A DNA stretch of 64,000 nucleotides from Bradyrhizobium sp. C9 (GCF_002532045.1 NZ_NWTG01000020.1:1-64000); one strand, 5' to 3'. Positions 25,788 through 35,825 are shown, counted from the stretch's first letter. The notes: generated by a model from the letters alone, not told the origin. Made by a program: numbers and translations.

Positions 25788-27941
25788 TTGCGTAAACCGG
25801 ACATTCGTACCGGTCCGCGGCATCCGCGTATTGCGGCCGCGGGCTATAAGCTCACGCGCCGCCTCAGCGAGTCCGCGTTGGCGAAGCGTGGCCTGCACAA
25901 GGTCAATGGCGAGTTCGCGCAGCGCACCATCGCTTCGATCCGCGAAAGACTGCAGCGGGGCGAGACGGTCTACATCGCCGGCCTCGCCTGCCCCGGCACC
26001 CATAACACCGGCGTCGCACTGGTCGAGGTCACCCAGAAGGACGGACCGCGCCTGATCGTCAACAACGAGGAAGAGCGCTTTTCCGGAAACAAACACACCA
26101 ACGAGTTTCCGCAACACGCGCTCGACGACATGCGCAAGGTGCTGCAGCGGATGGGCCGCGACATCGGCGACATCGCAGCCTTCGTCACCACGTGGGATTA
26201 CCCGGCGCTGCTGGCGATGCTGATCCGCACCTCGCTCGAGGAAGCGCCGGCCAGCATCAAATTGCTGCGCGCGCCGATCGCGCCGGCGATCAACCTGCGT
26301 CAAATGGACCAGGTGCGGCGCATCTCGCGCAAGCTCGGCAGAATGTACGGGCTCGGCGAACAGCTGCCGCTGATCTGCATGCCGCATCACGACAATCACG
26401 CCTGGTATTCGTTCACCGCATCGCCGTTCGCCGATGTGCGCGAACCTGTCGCGATTGCGGTGCTTGACGGCACCGGCGACGTCGGCTCGATCTCGCTCTA
26501 TGTCGCCGAGAACGGCGAGATGAAGCAGCTCTATTGCAACGAGAGCCTGTTCGATTCGCTCGGCGCCTTCTACACCGTGATCTCGTCGAGCCAAGGCGGC
26601 TGGACCTGGCTCTCCAGCGAGGGCCGCTACATGGGCGCCGCCGCCTGGGGCGACATGAACCGCGCCACCAATCCCTATTATCAGCGCCTGAAGGCGGTGC
26701 TGCAGCTCGGGCCCAATGGCAGCGTGCAGCTCAATCGCGCGATGGCCAATTGGTACGCCGACCCCGCCGACACCCCCTATCATCAGCCGCTGATCGACAT
26801 TCTCGGTCCGCCGCTGCGGCCCGACCAGCTCTGGAATCCCGACGCCGTGCTGCGCGTCGAGGACATCAATCACCGCGCCGACACCAAGGACCGTGTCGAC
26901 AAGGCCGCCGCGACGCAATTGGTGTTCGAGGACGCGATGATCCATGTCATCGATCACCTGCTGCGCATCACCGGCACCGACCGCCTGGTGCTGACCGGCG
27001 GCGTGGCGCTGAACGCGCTCGGCAACATGCGGCTGCTCGAGCACTTTGACGAAGCGTGGTTCGAACGCGTGCAGCAGCGCAGGACGCGGCTGCACATGTG
27101 GGTGCCGCCGGTGCCCGGCGATCCCGGCGTGCCGATCGGCGCGGCCTGGCTGTTTGCGCATATGGCGGGCGCTGCGCGCGGTGCGCCGCTGTCGCACGCC
27201 TTCTATTGCGGCCTGCCGCCTTCGAAAGCCGACATCACCGCGGCGCTGCGCGCCGACGACGTCGCCTCGACCGAGATCGGCAATGTCGCGACATCTGAAG
27301 GGCGCGATGCGGTTGCCGATCTGATGGCCGGTATGGTGGCGCAAGGCGGCGTGATCGCGATCTATCAAGGCGCGGCCGAAACCGGTCCGCGCGCGCTCGG
27401 CCATCGCTCGATCCTCGCCAACCCCTGCGACCCCGAAGTGCGCGAGCGGCTCAACGAGCGCGTCAAATATCGCGAGGCGATCCGGCCGCTGGCGCCGATG
27501 GCGACCTTGCAAGCCGCGCGCGACTATTTCGAGCTGGAAGACGGCGCGTCCGACGCCGACTACAACGCCTACAACTACATGGTGCTTACGGCGCATTCGA
27601 AGCCGGAGGCGCGCGCGAAGATTCCCGCCGTGGTACATGCCGACGGCACCGGCCGCATCCAGATCGTGCGCGAGGCCGACGATCCCCTCACCTACGCCTA
27701 TCTGAAGGCGCTCGGCCGCCATATCGGCGTCGAGATGTCGGTCAACACGTCGTTCAACGTCGCAGGCCCGATCGCGCAGACGCCGGCGCAGGCGATGGAC
27801 ACGCTGCGCCGCTCCAGGGGCCTCGATGCCGTGGTGCTGGTCGCCGACGACGGTACCGCTCATGCCGCCTGGCACGGCGGCGAGCGCGACAGCGGCCGCT
27901 TCACCGGCTGGTATGCAGCGTGGAAGCAGGCGCGCGGCTGA
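25788..27941 (+). CDS. Carbamoyltransferase, NodU/CmcH family
   Basis: Protein of 717 residues that transfers a carbamoyl group from carbamoyl phosphate, through carbamoyl-AMP, to a hydroxyl of an acceptor. The N-terminal YrdC/Kae1-like domain has GTHNTGVALVE and the metal-binding HHDNHAWYSF block; the C-terminal domain has GPRALGHRSILANP and KYREAIRPLAPM. It is longer than nodulation NodU (about 560-570), mainly by a ~60-residue N-terminal extension. The start is TTG at 25788 with no ATG nearby before the conserved region, so it is uncertain. Acceptor unknown. Divergent from the ABC binding protein. Confidence 0.88.
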   Translation: MRKPDIRTGPRHPRIAAAGYKLTRRLSESALAKRGLHKVNGEFAQRTIASIRERLQRGETVYIAGLACPGTHNTGVALVEVTQKDGPRLIVNNEEERFSGNKHTNEFPQHALDDMRKVLQRMGRDIGDIAAFVTTWDYPALLAMLIRTSLEEAPASIKLLRAPIAPAINLRQMDQVRRISRKLGRMYGLGEQLPLICMPHHDNHAWYSFTASPFADVREPVAIAVLDGTGDVGSISLYVAENGEMKQLYCNESLFDSLGAFYTVISSSQGGWTWLSSEGRYMGAAAWGDMNRATNPYYQRLKAVLQLGPNGSVQLNRAMANWYADPADTPYHQPLIDILGPPLRPDQLWNPDAVLRVEDINHRADTKDRVDKAAATQLVFEDAMIHVIDHLLRITGTDRLVLTGGVALNALGNMRLLEHFDEAWFERVQQRRTRLHMWVPPVPGDPGVPIGAAWLFAHMAGAARGAPLSHAFYCGLPPSKADITAALRADDVASTEIGNVATSEGRDAVADLMAGMVAQGGVIAIYQGAAETGPRALGHRSILANPCDPEVRERLNERVKYREAIRPLAPMATLQAARDYFELEDGASDADYNAYNYMVLTAHSKPEARAKIPAVVHADGTGRIQIVREADDPLTYAYLKALGRHIGVEMSVNTSFNVAGPIAQTPAQAMDTLRRSRGLDAVVLVADDGTAHAAWHGGERDSGRFTGWYAAWKQARG

Positions 27942-28836
27942 ACCAGGTCAGCACGCGCCCGTCGATCAGGAGCAGCGCGCTGGCGATCACGAGCGCGCCG
28001 ATCACCTCACGCGGCGCGACCGGCTCGCCGAGCACGAGATAGCCGAGCAGCATCGCGGTGACCGGAAGCAGCAGCGTCACCAGCATCACATTGGTCGCGC
28101 CGGAGCGCTGCAGGATCTGGAAGAACACGATGTAGGCCAGCGCGGTCGACAGCGCCGCGAGCCCTAGCACGGCGAGCCACGTGGTCAGATGCGGCATCGG
28201 CAGCAGCCAGGGCCGTTCGGCCACGCCGGCGACGACCGCCATCATCACGCTGGAGGCCATCATCTGGAACGTCGCCGTGCCCAAAGGCGGCACGCGCTGC
28301 GGCAACCGCCGCCCGACCAGCGCCGCGATGCCGTAGCTGAAGGCGCCGGCGAGGCAGAGCAGGATGCCGATGCCCTGCCTGCTCTCGAAGCCGAGCGCAT
28401 CACCATGCAGGATCGCGACCCCGATCAGCCCGACCACCACGCCCGCGACGCGGCGCGCCTGCAGCCGCTCCTCGCCGGCCACCGCCATCACGACCACCGC
28501 AAACAGCGGCGTCGTCGCATTGAGGATCGAGGCCAGCCCGCTCGGAATATAGGTCTGGCCGAACACGATCAGCGAGAACGGCAGCGCGTTGTTGAACAGC
28601 CCCATCGCGGCGAACGGCGCCCAGCCGGCCAGGCCGCGCGGGAACTCGATGTTCCGCGCCCGCAGCAGCGGCAGCAGGATCAGCGCGCCGAGCACGACGC
28701 GCAGCAGCACCAGGGTCAGCGGCGGCAATTCGCGCAGGATGACGCCGTTGAAGAAGAACGAGCCGCCCCACAGCACCGACAGAAAGAGAAGCAGCCCCCA
28801 GTCGCGGCGATCGATCCTGTTGTCGGCGGAAGGCAT
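27901..28836 (-). CDS. EamA/DMT family exporter
   Basis: Inner-membrane protein of 311 residues with ten predicted helices in two EamA repeats; the first repeat starts LSVLWGGSFFFNGVIL and NATTPLFAVVVM, and the second has TALAYIVFFQILQRSGA. RhtA/YdcZ-like members export amino acids or other metabolites. Its 3' end overlaps the carbamoyltransferase tail to tail by 41 bp. Start is ATG 28836; a GTG at 28845 also fits. Confidence 0.88.
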   Translation of the reverse strand: MPSADNRIDRRDWGLLLFLSVLWGGSFFFNGVILRELPPLTLVLLRVVLGALILLPLLRARNIEFPRGLAGWAPFAAMGLFNNALPFSLIVFGQTYIPSGLASILNATTPLFAVVVMAVAGEERLQARRVAGVVVGLIGVAILHGDALGFESRQGIGILLCLAGAFSYGIAALVGRRLPQRVPPLGTATFQMMASSVMMAVVAGVAERPWLLPMPHLTTWLAVLGLAALSTALAYIVFFQILQRSGATNVMLVTLLLPVTAMLLGYLVLGEPVAPREVIGALVIASALLLIDGRVLTWFSRAPASTLHTSR

Positions 28837-28847
28837 GGCGGGCACTC

Positions 28848-28865
28848 ATCTGCGCTGGCGCAGAT
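28848..28865. promoter_or_regulatory. 18-bp palindrome just upstream of the EamA gene
   Basis: ATCTGCGC-TG-GCGCAGAT is a perfect inverted repeat with a 2-nt centre, 12 bp before the ATG at 28836. The position suggests an operator or an RNA hairpin near the ribosome binding site. Confidence 0.5.
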
Positions 28866-28920
28866 GCCTAGCCGGGCGCGGCGGTGATGGCCACCCGATT
28901 TCCGTGAATGGCGGCTCTGC

Positions 28921-29790
28921 CTATTTCGGCCGCGACACGATCTCGATCATCTGACCCTCGTCGCCGTCAGGCGCATGGGCCTTGGCCTTCTCGTAGGCAG
29001 CGAGTGCGGCGCGGCTGACGGGCACACCGGCTAGCAATGTCTCTGCGAGCCGCACGGCATAGTCGGCATCCTTGTGGCGCAATGCCGCAGTGAAGGAGGC
29101 GCCGGTGAAGTTGCGCTCGATCATCCGCTTGCTGTGGCGGATCACCTGCGGGCTTGCGATCGCGCCGGTCCCCAGTGCTTCGGCGACCAGTTTCATGTCG
29201 AGGCCGGCCTGCTCGGCGATCGCAACGCCCTCGGCGAGGCTTGCGATCTGCACCGCACCGATCAGATTGTTGATCAGCTTGAACACGGTGCCGGTGCCGA
29301 CCGCGCCGAAATGGCGAATCGTGCTGCCGATCGGGGCGAGGAACGGCTGCGCCCGTTCGAGATCGGCCGGGTCAGCGCCCACCAGCAGCGTCAGCTTGCC
29401 GGCAGCTGCCGCCTCCGGCAGACCGGTGACGGGACAATCGATGTAGATCAGGCCGCGGCTCTGCAGCTCGCGCGCCATGTCCAGCGTATGCTGATACGAG
29501 ACCGTGGAGCACTCGATCGCGAGCGTCCCGGCCTTCATGGTGGCGGCGGCGCCGTCTTTGGTCAGCCAGACCGCGCGCGATGCCTCGTCGTCGGCGACCA
29601 TGGTCACGACGGCATCGGCGTCGATCGCGGCGTCCTCCGGCGAGGTCGCCCACAGCGCGCCACGCGCAATCAGATCCTCGGCCTTGGCCTTGCTCCGGTT
29701 CCACACCGCAACGGTGAAGCCGGCATCGAGATAACGGCCTGCCATGCCGTGGCCCATGCGTCCCAATCCGATGAAAGCGACGCGCGTCAT
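28921..29790 (-). CDS. NAD(P)-dependent beta-hydroxyacid dehydrogenase (3-hydroxyisobutyrate dehydrogenase-like)
   Basis: Cytoplasmic oxidoreductase of 289 residues. GLGRMGHGMAGRYLDAG is the Rossmann nucleotide site; CPVTGLPEAAAAGKLTLLVGA is the substrate-binding block and KLINNLIG holds the catalytic lysine (about K172). WNRSKAKAE after strand 2 suggests NADP preference. Candidate substrates are 3-hydroxyisobutyrate, tartronate semialdehyde or succinic semialdehyde. Begins 3 bp after prfB, so likely cotranscribed. Confidence 0.88.
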   Translation of the reverse strand: MTRVAFIGLGRMGHGMAGRYLDAGFTVAVWNRSKAKAEDLIARGALWATSPEDAAIDADAVVTMVADDEASRAVWLTKDGAAATMKAGTLAIECSTVSYQHTLDMARELQSRGLIYIDCPVTGLPEAAAAGKLTLLVGADPADLERAQPFLAPIGSTIRHFGAVGTGTVFKLINNLIGAVQIASLAEGVAIAEQAGLDMKLVAEALGTGAIASPQVIRHSKRMIERNFTGASFTAALRHKDADYAVRLAETLLAGVPVSRAALAAYEKAKAHAPDGDEGQMIEIVSRPK

Positions 29791-29793
29791 GGG

Positions 29794-30925
29794 CTAATCC
29801 ACATCCTCGACGGAGCCGGGCCCGGTGCCGAACGCACGCTGCGCCAAGGTCGCCGCCATGAATTCATCGAGATCGCCGTCGAGCACCCCCGAAGTGTCGG
29901 AGGTCTGCACGCCGGTGCGCAAATCCTTCACCATCTGGTACGGCTGCAAGACGTACGAGCGGATCTGGTGACCCCAGCCGATATCGGTCTTGGCGGCCTG
30001 ATCGGCAGCGGCCTGCTCCTCGCGCTTCTTCAGCTCGATCTCGTAAAGCCGCGCGCGCAACATGTCCCAGGCCTGGGCCCGGTTCTTGTGCTGGGAGCGA
30101 CCGGCCTGGCAGACCACCGCGATGCCGGTCGGGATGTGCGTCAGGCGCACCGCCGACTCGGTCTTGTTGACGTGCTGACCGCCGGCACCGCCCGAGCGCA
30201 TCGTGTCGGTGCGGACATCGGACTCCTTGATCTCGATCTTGATCGAGTCGTCGATCACCGGGAAAATCTGCACCGACGAGAACGAGGTGTGCCGCCGCGC
30301 GTTGGAATCGAACGGCGAGATGCGCACCAGACGATGCACGCCGGCCTCGGTCTTCAGCCAGCCATAGGCATTGTGGCCGGAGATCTGGATGGTGGCCGAC
30401 TTGATGCCGGCCTCTTCACCCTGCTGCTCCTCGAGGAACTCGATCTTGAAGCCGTGCTTCTCCGCCCAGCGCGTGTACATGCGCAGCAGCATCTGCGCCC
30501 AGTCCTGGCTCTCGGTGCCACCGGCGCCGGCATGGACTTCGAGGTAGGAATCGAACTTGTCGGCCTCGCCCGAGAGCAGCGCTTCCAGCTCGCGCCGGGC
30601 GACCTCCTTCTTGAGGTCCTTGAGCGCCTTCTCGGCCTCGGCGACCACGGCCGCATCGTTCTCGGCCTCGCCGAGCTCGATCATGCCGATATTGTCTTCG
30701 AGCTCGCGCTCGACCTTGCCGATGCCCGACAGCGCGTCCTCCAGCGAGGTGCGCTCCTGCATCAGCCGCTGGGCCTTCTGGGGATCGTTCCAGAGATTGG
30801 GGTCTTCAGCGAGCTTGTTCAGCTCAGCGAGGCGTGCCGTCGATTGTTCGACGTCAAAGATGCCTCCTCAGCAGCCCGACTGACTGCTTGATCTCTTCAA
30901 CAAGGCGTTCGATTTCCGCGCGCAT
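29794..30925 (-). CDS. prfB: Peptide chain release factor 2 with programmed +1 frameshift
   Basis: RF2 recognises UGA and UAA stop codons and releases the peptide through its GGQ motif (GGAGGQHVNKTES present). Zero frame begins at ATG 30925 and reads 23 codons (MRAEIERLVEEIKQ...) to CTT (30859-30857), then an in-frame TGA (30856-30854). Skipping one base at this TGA continues in frame from 30855 to 29794, giving 376 residues in all. The slip site CTT TGA C with AGGAGG three bases before CTT is the classic autoregulatory site. The stop-codon motif SPF is seen as VRISPFDSNARRHTS. Confidence 0.95.
30854..30868 (-). promoter_or_regulatory. prfB programmed frameshift site
   Basis: AGGAGG (30868-30863), spacer CAT, slippery CTT (30859-30857), TGA (30856-30854) followed by C. 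When RF2 is scarce the ribosome shifts +1 and makes RF2; when RF2 is plentiful it stops. Confidence 0.95.
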
Positions 30926-31031
30926 GGTCTTTCAGGTGTTGGTGAAAAAGCTTGCCGGGGATGTAACGACCGGCGCGGCAAAGCGCAATCGGCTTGGCCG
31001 CGCTATCCCGGCGATTCGGCCGAAACGATCG

Positions 31032-33533
31032 CTAGTACAGCCCCCCGGTTCCCGGCCGCATGAAGAAGCCGCCATCCGGCTGTCCGCCACTCTGCGACGG
31101 CTGCGGACCGGGCGCAGGGCTGCGGCCGTCGGCATCGGCGACACCGATCACCGAGTAATTGTCCGGCGGCGCGGTGCCCGGCTTGAAGGCTTCGAGGATG
31201 GTGTTGCCGCCATCGCCCGGGCCGGCCCGCATGCCGGTCTTGGCATCGACGCGGATCAGCTTGATGCCGGCCGGCACCTTGAACGGGGTCGGCGGCTTGT
31301 CGGCGAGCGCAAGCTTGAGGAAGTCGCGGGCAATGGGCGCCGCCACGTGACCGCCGGTGGCGGTGCGGCCGAGATTGCGCGGCTTGTCGTATCCCATGTA
31401 GACGCCGACCGCGAGGTCCGGCGAGAAGCCGACGAACCAGACATCCTTCTCGTCGTTGGTGGTGCCGGTCTTGCCGGCGATCGGCTTGCCGACCTCCTTG
31501 ACGACGGTCGCGGTGCCGCGCTGAACCACGCCTTCCATCATCTCGGTGATCTGGTAGGCGGTCATCGGATCGAGCACTTGCTCGCGGCGATCGACGAGCT
31601 GCGGCTCCGGCTGGCTCTTCCAGCCGCCCGGCGCGTCGCAGCCGCGGCATTCGCGGGTGTCATGCTTGAAGATGGTGTGGCCGTAGCGGTCCTGGATGCG
31701 ATCGATCAGCGTCGGCTTCACCCGGCGGCCGCCATTGGCGAACATCGAATAGGCCGTGACCATACGCATGACGGTGGTTTCGCCGGCACCCAGCGCATAC
31801 GACAAATAGTTCGGCAGTTCGTCATAGACGCCGAAGCGCTTTGCATACTCGCCGACCAAGGGCATGCCGATGTCCTGCGCGAGCCGCACCGTCACGGTGT
31901 TGAGCGAGCGCTGCAGCGCGTTGCGCAGCGTGGTCGGGCCGTAATACTTGCCGGTCGAATAGTTCTCCGGACGCCACACGCCGGCGCCCTGCCCCTGATC
32001 GATCTCGATCGGCGCGTCGATCACGGTGGTCGACGGCGTATAGCCATTGTCCAGCGCCGACGAGTACACGATCGGCTTGAACGACGATCCGGGCTGCCGG
32101 TAGGCCTGCGTCGCGCGGTTGAACTGGCTCTGGTCGAACGAGAAGCCGCCGACCATCGCGAGCACGCGGCCGGTCCACGGATCCATCGCCACCATCGCGC
32201 CGGAGACCTCAGGCAATTGCCGCAGGCGATACTGGCCCTCGACCGCAGTGCCCTCCTTGGTCACCAGCGGGTCGGCATAGATCACATCGCCCGGCTGCAG
32301 CACCTGCGAGACCGCCGTCGGCGCCTTGCCCTTGGTCTTGGCCCAGCGCACGCCGTCCATCGTGATGATGCCGGTCTGCCGCTCCTTGCTGACCGCGCCG
32401 CCGAGCTCGCGGCCCGGCTGGAAGCCGATCCGCGCCGACTGATCGCTGGTCTCCAGCACCACCGCCATCCGCCACGGCGAGATGTCGGAGAGCGATTTGA
32501 CGTCGGCAAGCTTGACGCCCCAATCGCCGGAGACATCGAGCTTGTGGACTGGGCCGCGCCAGCCCTGCGCTTCGTCGTAATTGACGAGACCCGCGACCAT
32601 GGTCTTGCGTGCCATCACCTGGATCTTGGGATCCAGCGTGGTGCGGACCGACAGGCCGCCCTCGTAGAGCTTCTTTTCGCCGTAGCGCTCGAAGATGTCG
32701 CGGCGGACTTCCTCGGCGAAATATTCGCCGGCGAAGATGTGCGCGCCGTTCGAGCGGCTGGTGACGTTGAGCGGGTCCTTGCGCGCCTTGTCGGCGTCGG
32801 CCTGCTTGATCCAGCCGTTCTCCAGCAGACGGTCGATCACATAGTTGCGACGCTCGATCGCGCGGTCACGGTTGCGCACCGGATGCAGCGCGGCCGGCGC
32901 CTTCGGCAAGGAGGCGAGATAGGACGCTTCCGCGATCGTCAGCTCGTTGACCGACTTGTCGAAATAGACCAGCGACGCCGCCGCGATGCCGTAGGCGCCG
33001 AGCCCGAGATAGATTTCGTTGAGGTAGAGCTCGAGGATGCGGTCCTTGGAATAGGCGCGCTCGATGCGCATCGCCAGCAAGGCTTCCTTGATCTTGCGCG
33101 CGAACGAGACCTCGTTGGTCAGCAGGAAGTTCTTGGCGACCTGCTGGGTGATGGTCGAGGCACCCTGCGGGCGACGGTTGGAGCCGTAGTTCTGCGCGTA
33201 GAGGATCGCAGCGCGCGCCATGCCCTGATAGTCGATGCCACCGTGCTCGTAGAAGTTCTTGTCTTCGGCAGCGAGGAACGCGTTGATCACGAGCTTCGGC
33301 ACCGCCTGGATCGGCAGATAAAGCCGGCGCTCCTTGGAGTACTCGCCGAGCAGCGCGCCGTCGGCGGCGTGCACGCGGGTCATCACCGGTGGCTCATAGT
33401 CCTGGAGCTGCGAGTAGTCGGGCAGATCCTTGGAGAAATGCCAGATGGCGCCGGCGACGGCGGCGACACCGACCAGGAACACGACCGTTCCGGCGGCGAA
33501 CAAGAAACCCATGAACCGCACGAGCAGGCGCAT
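31032..33533 (-). CDS. mrcA: Penicillin-binding protein 1A (bifunctional)
   Basis: Inner-membrane peptidoglycan synthase of 833 residues. One N-terminal helix (about 7-30), a GT51 glycosyltransferase domain (EDKNFYEHGGIDYQGMARA; EALLAMRIERAYSKDRILELYLN) and a transpeptidase domain with the nucleophile in PGSSFKP, the second motif in RSLNT and KTGTT. An OB-like domain lies between them (about 310-420). The C-terminus is a Gly/Pro/Gln-rich tail. Cotranscription with prfB downstream is likely (106-bp gap). Confidence 0.95.
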   Translation of the reverse strand: MRLLVRFMGFLFAAGTVVFLVGVAAVAGAIWHFSKDLPDYSQLQDYEPPVMTRVHAADGALLGEYSKERRLYLPIQAVPKLVINAFLAAEDKNFYEHGGIDYQGMARAAILYAQNYGSNRRPQGASTITQQVAKNFLLTNEVSFARKIKEALLAMRIERAYSKDRILELYLNEIYLGLGAYGIAAASLVYFDKSVNELTIAEASYLASLPKAPAALHPVRNRDRAIERRNYVIDRLLENGWIKQADADKARKDPLNVTSRSNGAHIFAGEYFAEEVRRDIFERYGEKKLYEGGLSVRTTLDPKIQVMARKTMVAGLVNYDEAQGWRGPVHKLDVSGDWGVKLADVKSLSDISPWRMAVVLETSDQSARIGFQPGRELGGAVSKERQTGIITMDGVRWAKTKGKAPTAVSQVLQPGDVIYADPLVTKEGTAVEGQYRLRQLPEVSGAMVAMDPWTGRVLAMVGGFSFDQSQFNRATQAYRQPGSSFKPIVYSSALDNGYTPSTTVIDAPIEIDQGQGAGVWRPENYSTGKYYGPTTLRNALQRSLNTVTVRLAQDIGMPLVGEYAKRFGVYDELPNYLSYALGAGETTVMRMVTAYSMFANGGRRVKPTLIDRIQDRYGHTIFKHDTRECRGCDAPGGWKSQPEPQLVDRREQVLDPMTAYQITEMMEGVVQRGTATVVKEVGKPIAGKTGTTNDEKDVWFVGFSPDLAVGVYMGYDKPRNLGRTATGGHVAAPIARDFLKLALADKPPTPFKVPAGIKLIRVDAKTGMRAGPGDGGNTILEAFKPGTAPPDNYSVIGVADADGRSPAPGPQPSQSGGQPDGGFFMRPGTGGLY

Positions 33534-33781
33534 TATCGACGTTCCGTTCCTACCCTCCGGCGCTCAATCGTCAGAAGCGCCTGTCCAAAAGTGCGAGCCT
33601 CACACAACGAGGTATTTACATCGAGGCCTTGGCCCAGCGAGCCGCCTTGCGCACGCGAATAAACAAAAGCCGCCGGACAATATGGTCGATTCTGCGGACC
33701 TGCGGTCCCTGTCTATAGCGTCGCCGCTGTGGCCAAACTAGGGCTTCCGGGCAACGGCCCCGGCTTTTCAGGCGGCCAATT

Positions 33782-35107
33782 TCACTTTGCCGGTCCGGCA
33801 GTTGCCAGCCGTTTGGCGAAGAACGTGTCGATCGCCTGGACCATCGATCCGACAGCCTTGTTCCGCCAGTTCTCGGAGACCAGATGCTCGAGGTCGCCCT
33901 TGTTGGAGACGTAGCCGATCTCGACCAGAACGGACGGCACGTCGGGTGCCTTCAGCACCCGGAAGCCGGCCGATTTCAGCGGGTGCTTGTGCATCCGCAC
34001 CGTGGTCTTCATCTCGTCCATCAGCAGCCGGGCGAAGCGGTTGGAGAAGGTCTTGGTCTCGCGCTGCGCGAGATCGATCAGGATGTCGGCGACGTCGGTC
34101 GGCTCGTCGGTCAGGTTCACGCCGGCGATCGCGTCGGCCTTGTTTTCCGCTTCCGCCAGCCGCTCGGCCTCGGCGTCGGAAGCCTTGTCCGACACCGTGT
34201 AGATCGTGGCGCCCTGGGCGTCGCCCTCGCGGCGCGGCAAGGCATCGGCGTGGATCGAGACGAACAGCGCCGCGGATTGCGAGCGGGCGATCTTCACCCG
34301 GTCGTTGAGCGGGATGAACGTGTCGTCGGACCGGGTCATGACCACGCGATACTTGCCCGACTTCTCGATCCGGTCGCGCAAAGCGAGGCCGAAGCCCAGC
34401 ACCAGGTTCTTCTCGGTCTGGTCGCCGGACTGGGTGCCGTTGTCGATGCCGCCGTGACCGGGATCGATCACGATCAGCGGACGCGGGTCGGTGGTCGTAA
34501 CCGGCGGCAGTGCCGCCGTGGTGACGGCGGGGATGCTTGCCGTGTTGCCTTCGGAGATCGCGGGCTTCAGTTCGGGCCGGCCCTCCGGCGCGAGCGACTG
34601 CACGAAGCTGGTGCGATCGACCTGCTCGAAATCCAGCACCAGCCGCGGCGGCTGGCCGTTGGCGGCATCGAGCACATAGGAATTGGCGATCTTCACCGGG
34701 CCGGTCATGTCGAACACGATCCGGGAGCCACCGGGCATGACCAGGCCATAGCGAAACGCCTTCACCAATCCCCGCGCCGCCGAGCCGGTGCCGGCAGCGA
34801 GCTGGAAATTGACCTGCGGGATATCGACCACGACGCGGTAGGGGTCGGCCAACGGGAAGGCGCGAAACTCGATCTTGCGGTCGAGATCGAGGATGAATCG
34901 GGTCTGCTTGTCGTCGCCGGCGAGCCTGGCACCGGATGCGACCGGGAAATTCGGAGCGCCGGCGGCAGGAGCATTGGCGGCCGGTGACGACTGACCGTCC
35001 GATGGTCCCTCGGCCGCGCTCGGGGCGCTGGCCACGCCAAGCGTCAATGCTGCAGCGCACAACAGCCCGCATCCCAAGAAAACAAGGTGTTTTGCGCGGT
35101 TCTCCAC
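33782..35107 (-). CDS. N-acetylmuramoyl-L-alanine amidase (AMIN + Amidase_3)
   Basis: Exported cell-wall hydrolase of 441 residues that cleaves the MurNAc-L-Ala bond, mostly at division. Signal peptide at 1-32 (FLGCGLLCAAALTLGVASA), AMIN domain at about 55-165, and catalytic domain from about 215 with the zinc ligands in IDPGHGG, the glutamate after it and SIHADA; LVEIGYVSNKGD holds the catalytic glutamate. AmiC-like order. The start codon appears to be GTG at 35107 with GGGAGG about 13 bp upstream. Followed by mrcA after 248 bp. Confidence 0.92.
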   Translation of the reverse strand: MENRAKHLVFLGCGLLCAAALTLGVASAPSAAEGPSDGQSSPAANAPAAGAPNFPVASGARLAGDDKQTRFILDLDRKIEFRAFPLADPYRVVVDIPQVNFQLAAGTGSAARGLVKAFRYGLVMPGGSRIVFDMTGPVKIANSYVLDAANGQPPRLVLDFEQVDRTSFVQSLAPEGRPELKPAISEGNTASIPAVTTAALPPVTTTDPRPLIVIDPGHGGIDNGTQSGDQTEKNLVLGFGLALRDRIEKSGKYRVVMTRSDDTFIPLNDRVKIARSQSAALFVSIHADALPRREGDAQGATIYTVSDKASDAEAERLAEAENKADAIAGVNLTDEPTDVADILIDLAQRETKTFSNRFARLLMDEMKTTVRMHKHPLKSAGFRVLKAPDVPSVLVEIGYVSNKGDLEHLVSENWRNKAVGSMVQAIDTFFAKRLATAGPAK

Positions 35108-35825
35108 CCGATTCGGAGCCTCCCAGCTGCTTCTTACCGCATTAGAACCGCACGGTTAATCGCAGCCTAATGACGCGACGGTGAAAAGAACCGAGTGTTG
35201 CGGCGGCGTGACGCTTCCCTTGCACGCGGCGGGCAATCCACGTATGTACGGAGTGCTGACGGCTAGTACTCCCGGTTGTGTCGCGTTCAGCCTCTCGGTG
35301 CAGCGGTGGAACCTTCCAAGTCGAAGATCCCGCCGTGTTTTTCCGGTCCCTCCCCAGCCAGCGCCGCGCGCGGCTGACACGGAGAGGCGGATTCAAGCCC
35401 GAGCGGCGTCCGGTCCCAGACACACTCCCTCGCCAGAGGGACGGTTTGAGACACGGCGTAACCGATTATCCGGCCCCTTGGTGGATTCCTTGGGGCTCTC
35501 GATATGCGATGGCCGGCAGGCGCTTCGGCGCCAGGCGGGGCCTTCAGCAAAAGATACGGCGGTCAATTTCGCCGCCAACATGTTTAGACGGGCCGACGCT
35601 TAATGCGCCAGACTGCATTGCCGACCAGGATCCCCCGAATGATCGCGCTGACGCGAGGTGAAAGCTTCGCCCGTCGCATCAACCCGGTGGGTTCCCGTCC
35701 GGCGCTGCGCCGCGAGACGCGTTTTGGCCTTCCCCTCACCCCCGAATCAGGTGGACCGTCGCGTCACCGGGCGGCGCAGTTTGCGCGCGCCATGATCCGC
35801 GCCCGCCGCCGTCAAGAGCTCCAAA
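35108..35825 (+). other. Long rne leader / divergent intergenic region
   Basis: 718 bp without a convincing gene between the amidase and rne. It has several small hairpins, notably GGCGC-TTCG-GCGCC (35519-35532) with a UUCG tetraloop and CCCTC-GCCA-GAGGG (around 35428-35441). RNase E autoregulates through structured elements in its leader in E. coli, so a long structured leader fits. I could not place a promoter with confidence; a short reading frame at 35603-35911 overlaps rne and looks spurious. Confidence 0.5.

Noticed and set aside
25767..27875. Long minus-strand open frame opposite the carbamoyltransferase
   Set aside because: Antisense shadow: compositionally odd, no motifs, while the plus strand has clear NodU-family motifs.
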